Assembly: GCA_964504655.1 (NCBI GenBank)
Contig: CAZDFD010000005.1
Location: 1-64,000 of the forward strand
DNA: 64,000 nt
Direction of reading: 5' to 3'
Source: JANXAZ01 sp964504655
Lineage (GTDB): Bacteria; Pseudomonadota; Alphaproteobacteria; Geminicoccales; Geminicoccaceae
Shown: positions 62,135 through 64,000 of the stretch, one piece after another
Numbering within the stretch: the stretch's first letter is position 1
Layout: each line of letters starts with the position of its first letter
Position numbers and translations under genes: made by a program
Notes under the pieces: generated by a model
The model's database searches: none
Seen by the model: only the letters and a program-made list of their open reading frames with translations
Told to the model about the DNA's origin: nothing

Positions 62135-63037
62135 TTGCCAGATCGCGAGCCCGGCTTCGCCGGCGTGTTCCCCTACTTGGTCTCGCCGGTCGAGGCGGAC
62201 GGCCGGGTCCGCGCGGCGGTCCTCGGCCGGCTGGTCGACGATCTGGTCGCGGCCGGTGTGCACGGGCTCACCCCGCTCGGCTCGACCGGCGAGTTCGCCT
62301 ACCTGGACGCAGAGCAGCGCCGCCGCATCGTCGAGGTGGTGATCGAGGCGGCGGCCGGGCGGGTGCCGGTGGTGCCCGGGGTGGCGGCCACCACGACCGC
62401 CGAGGCGGTCCGTCAGGTACGGCTCTTCGAGCGGCTCGGCGCCGCCGGCATCCTGGCCGTCCTCGAGGCCTATTTCCCGCTGCCGGAGGACGCGGTCTAC
62501 GGCTACTTCCGGGCGATCGCGGCGGCTACCGCGCTGCCCGTCGTGCTCTACACCAACCCGAGCTTCCAGCGGGTCGACTTCTCGCTCGAGGTGATCGCCC
62601 GGCTGACCGAGCTGCCGAACGTCCGCTACCTCAAGGACGCCTCCACCAACACCGGCCGGCTGTTGACCATCATGAACCGCTGCGGCGATCGGCTGCGCGT
62701 CTTCGCGGCGTCGGCGCACGTGCCGGCGGCGGTGATGCTGCTGGGTGGCGTGGGCTGGATGGCCGGGCCCGCCTGCCTCGCGCCGCGACCGAGCGTACGG
62801 CTCTACGAGCTCTGCCGGGCCGGCCGCTGGGCCGAGGCGATGGCGCTCCAGCGACCGCTGTGGGCCCTCAACCAGGCGTTCACCCGCTGGAACCTCGCCG
62901 CCTGTGTCAAGGCCGGCCTGGAGCTGCAGGGCCACGCCGTGGGCGACCCGCTGCCGCCGCAGCCCCCGCTCGGTGCAGCCGAGCGGACCGAGCTCGCCGG
63001 CCTGCTCGAGCGGCTGGAAGGGCCCGCGCCCGGCTGA
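62135..63037 (+). CDS. Dihydrodipicolinate synthase (DapA) family aldolase/lyase
   Basis: A 300-residue TIM-barrel protein: VHGLTPLGSTGEFAYLDAEQ, VPVVPGVAATTTAEAVRQVR, LPVVLYTNPSFQRVDFSLEV with the catalytic Tyr, and the Schiff-base Lys in LPNVRYLKDASTNTG. The conserved GTTGE is GSTGE here, as in family members acting on other 2-keto acids, so a role in lysine synthesis is not assured. TTG 62135 with GGGAG 9 bp upstream is the best start. It stands downstream of the UnbV-like gene and convergent with htpG. Confidence 0.88.
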   Translation: MPDREPGFAGVFPYLVSPVEADGRVRAAVLGRLVDDLVAAGVHGLTPLGSTGEFAYLDAEQRRRIVEVVIEAAAGRVPVVPGVAATTTAEAVRQVRLFERLGAAGILAVLEAYFPLPEDAVYGYFRAIAAATALPVVLYTNPSFQRVDFSLEVIARLTELPNVRYLKDASTNTGRLLTIMNRCGDRLRVFAASAHVPAAVMLLGGVGWMAGPACLAPRPSVRLYELCRAGRWAEAMALQRPLWALNQAFTRWNLAACVKAGLELQGHAVGDPLPPQPPLGAAERTELAGLLERLEGPAPG

Positions 63038-63042
63038 GCGGC

Positions 63043-64000
63043 TCAGGCCGCGGCCGGCAGGCCCTTGGCGAGGAAGGCACTCATCCGACGCGCGAAGGCG
63101 CCAGGATCGGAGAGCGTCTCACCCTGCACGATCCGCGCCTGGTCGAGGAGCAGCCGCGCGAGCTCGGCCAAGTCCTGCTCGGCCGCCGGGTCCCTGGCCA
63201 TCGCCGCCATGCGGCGGATCAGCTCGTGCCGGCCGTTGACCTCGAGGATCGGCTTGGACAGCCGTTCGAGCTGCTGGTGCTGCTTCAAAAAGCGTTCGAG
63301 GCGGAAGTCGAGGCCCTGCTCGTCGGCCACCAGACAGACCGCGCTCTCGCGCAGCCGCCGCGAGGCGCGCACCGTCTTGACCTCCTCGCCGAGCAGGCCC
63401 TGCAGCTTGGCCAGGAGCCGCTTGAGCTCCTCGTCCCAGAGCTCGTCCGGCGTCTCGATCCGGCCCTCGTCGGCGACCTTGGAGAGATCGACCTCGCCCT
63501 TGGTCAGCGAGCGGAAGGGCTTGCCCTGATAATCCTTGACCTCGGGCAGCCAGAACTCGTCGACCGGGTCGTCGAGCAGCAGCACCTCGCAACCCTTGGC
63601 GAGCGCCTCCTCGAGCTGCGGGCTGGTCCGCAGCGCCTGGGCGCTCTCGCCGGTGACGTAGAGGATCGCCTCCTGGCCGGGCCGCATCCGCCCGACATAG
63701 TCGGCGAGCGAGACCAGCTCGGTGCCACGTGTGCTCTTGAAGCGCGCGAGCTCGAGGAGCCTCGCCCGGTTGTCCTGGTCCTCGAACAGGCCCTCCTTGA
63801 GGACCGCGCCGAGCTCGGCCCACCATTCGGCCCAGGAGAGACCCTTGCGCGCCACTTCGGCACCGTCGGCCGGCGCCTGGGGCGGAGCCGTGGCTTCGCC
63901 CTCCGCCGGCCCTGGCTCCGCCGCCTTGCGCGCCAGCTCGTCCAGGATCCTGCGGGTCAGGGTCCGGCGCATCTTCTGCACGACGGTGCCGTGCTGCAGG
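63043..64000 (-). CDS. htpG: Chaperone HtpG, C-terminal part (gene continues past the window)
   Basis: The C-terminal part of bacterial Hsp90. The frame enters from the window end without a start and contains the middle/C-terminal domain motifs ADYVGRMRPGQEAILYVTGE, LLLDDPVDEFWLPEVKDYQG, KPFRSLTKGEVDLSKV, VRASRRLRESAVCLVADEQG and the dimerisation region PILEVNGRHELIRRMAAMAR. About 319 residues are visible of a protein usually near 620-640. The ATP-binding N-terminal domain is outside the window. It ends 5 bp from the convergent DapA-family gene. Confidence 0.96.
   Translation of the reverse strand, partial: LQHGTVVQKMRRTLTRRILDELARKAAEPGPAEGEATAPPQAPADGAEVARKGLSWAEWWAELGAVLKEGLFEDQDNRARLLELARFKSTRGTELVSLADYVGRMRPGQEAILYVTGESAQALRTSPQLEEALAKGCEVLLLDDPVDEFWLPEVKDYQGKPFRSLTKGEVDLSKVADEGRIETPDELWDEELKRLLAKLQGLLGEEVKTVRASRRLRESAVCLVADEQGLDFRLERFLKQHQQLERLSKPILEVNGRHELIRRMAAMARDPAAEQDLAELARLLLDQARIVQGETLSDPGAFARRMSAFLAKGLPAAA

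Overview
The window is a very GC-rich, gene-dense bacterial chromosome segment with many 4-bp ATGA/GTGA overlaps and frequent GTG and TTG starts. Several things point to an alphaproteobacterium, probably of the Rhodospirillales/Geminicoccales kind: the linked block pyrB-pyrC'-(perM)-plsY-dprA-topA-rnr-(MFS)-rpmG, an EipB (DUF1849) envelope protein, the set HIG1 protein / PduO adenosyltransferase / etfB / etfA / 3-hydroxybutyryl-CoA dehydrogenase, and phasin-like proteins. I see no prophage, insertion sequence, CRISPR array, rRNA or tRNA. All genes look chromosomal and resident.

Layout. 1-5137 (+): SUF iron-sulfur operon sufB(partial)-C-D-S and a SufT-like gene. 5138-5663: non-coding. 5664-8474 (-): D-2-hydroxyacid dehydrogenase, HtrA-type protease, a PH-domain membrane protein and a possible 51-aa protein. 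8580-11858: eipB (+), ROK sugar kinase (-), and a periplasmic protein with two OmpA-like modules (-). 12041-24957 (-): rpmG, MFS, rnr, topA, dprA, plsY, perM, inactive-looking dihydroorotase pyrC', a phasin and pyrB, interrupted by one methyltransferase on the + strand. 25005-26836 (-): DUF3137/LemA pair. 26976-31546 (-): 3-hydroxybutyryl-CoA dehydrogenase, etfA, etfB, DUF4105 protein, cobalamin adenosyltransferase, HIG1 protein. 31683-36878: O-antigen-ligase-like protein, CoA-transferase/racemase plus acyl-CoA dehydrogenase, GST, membrane protein. 37211-42824: secreted protein plus OmpA protein, folE, mtnK, TPR/SPOR protein, GNAT, phasin. 43061-47193: exopolysaccharide-priming sugar transferase, flavin reductase, threonine aldolase, SNase-like nuclease. 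47202-53723 (-): sugar ABC importer with FGGY kinase, a glycosyltransferase and an Ada-like methyltransferase. 54213-59147: MaoC-like protein (+), then a polyprenyl-phosphate-arabinose type cluster (UbiA/DprE1/DprE2 plus a flippase-like protein, -). 59246-64000: methyltransferase-GNAT fusion, small membrane protein, UnbV/FG-GAP protein, DapA-family enzyme, partial htpG.

The signals that most deserve a second look are these. (1) Near-identical TTGCAGYGCA elements sit just downstream of the -10 of both the etfBA promoter and a phasin promoter, which suggests a PhaR-type polyhydroxyalkanoate regulon. (2) The four-gene UbiA-DprE1-DprE2-flippase cluster looks able to make and move polyprenyl-phosphoryl-D-arabinose in a Gram-negative, and its UbiA carries a degenerate HAD domain. 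(3) A catalytically impaired dihydroorotase and a phasin are embedded in the pyr operon. (4) Four GTTAG-type half-sites are arrayed before the exopolysaccharide-priming transferase. (5) Mutually exclusive hairpins follow rpmG.
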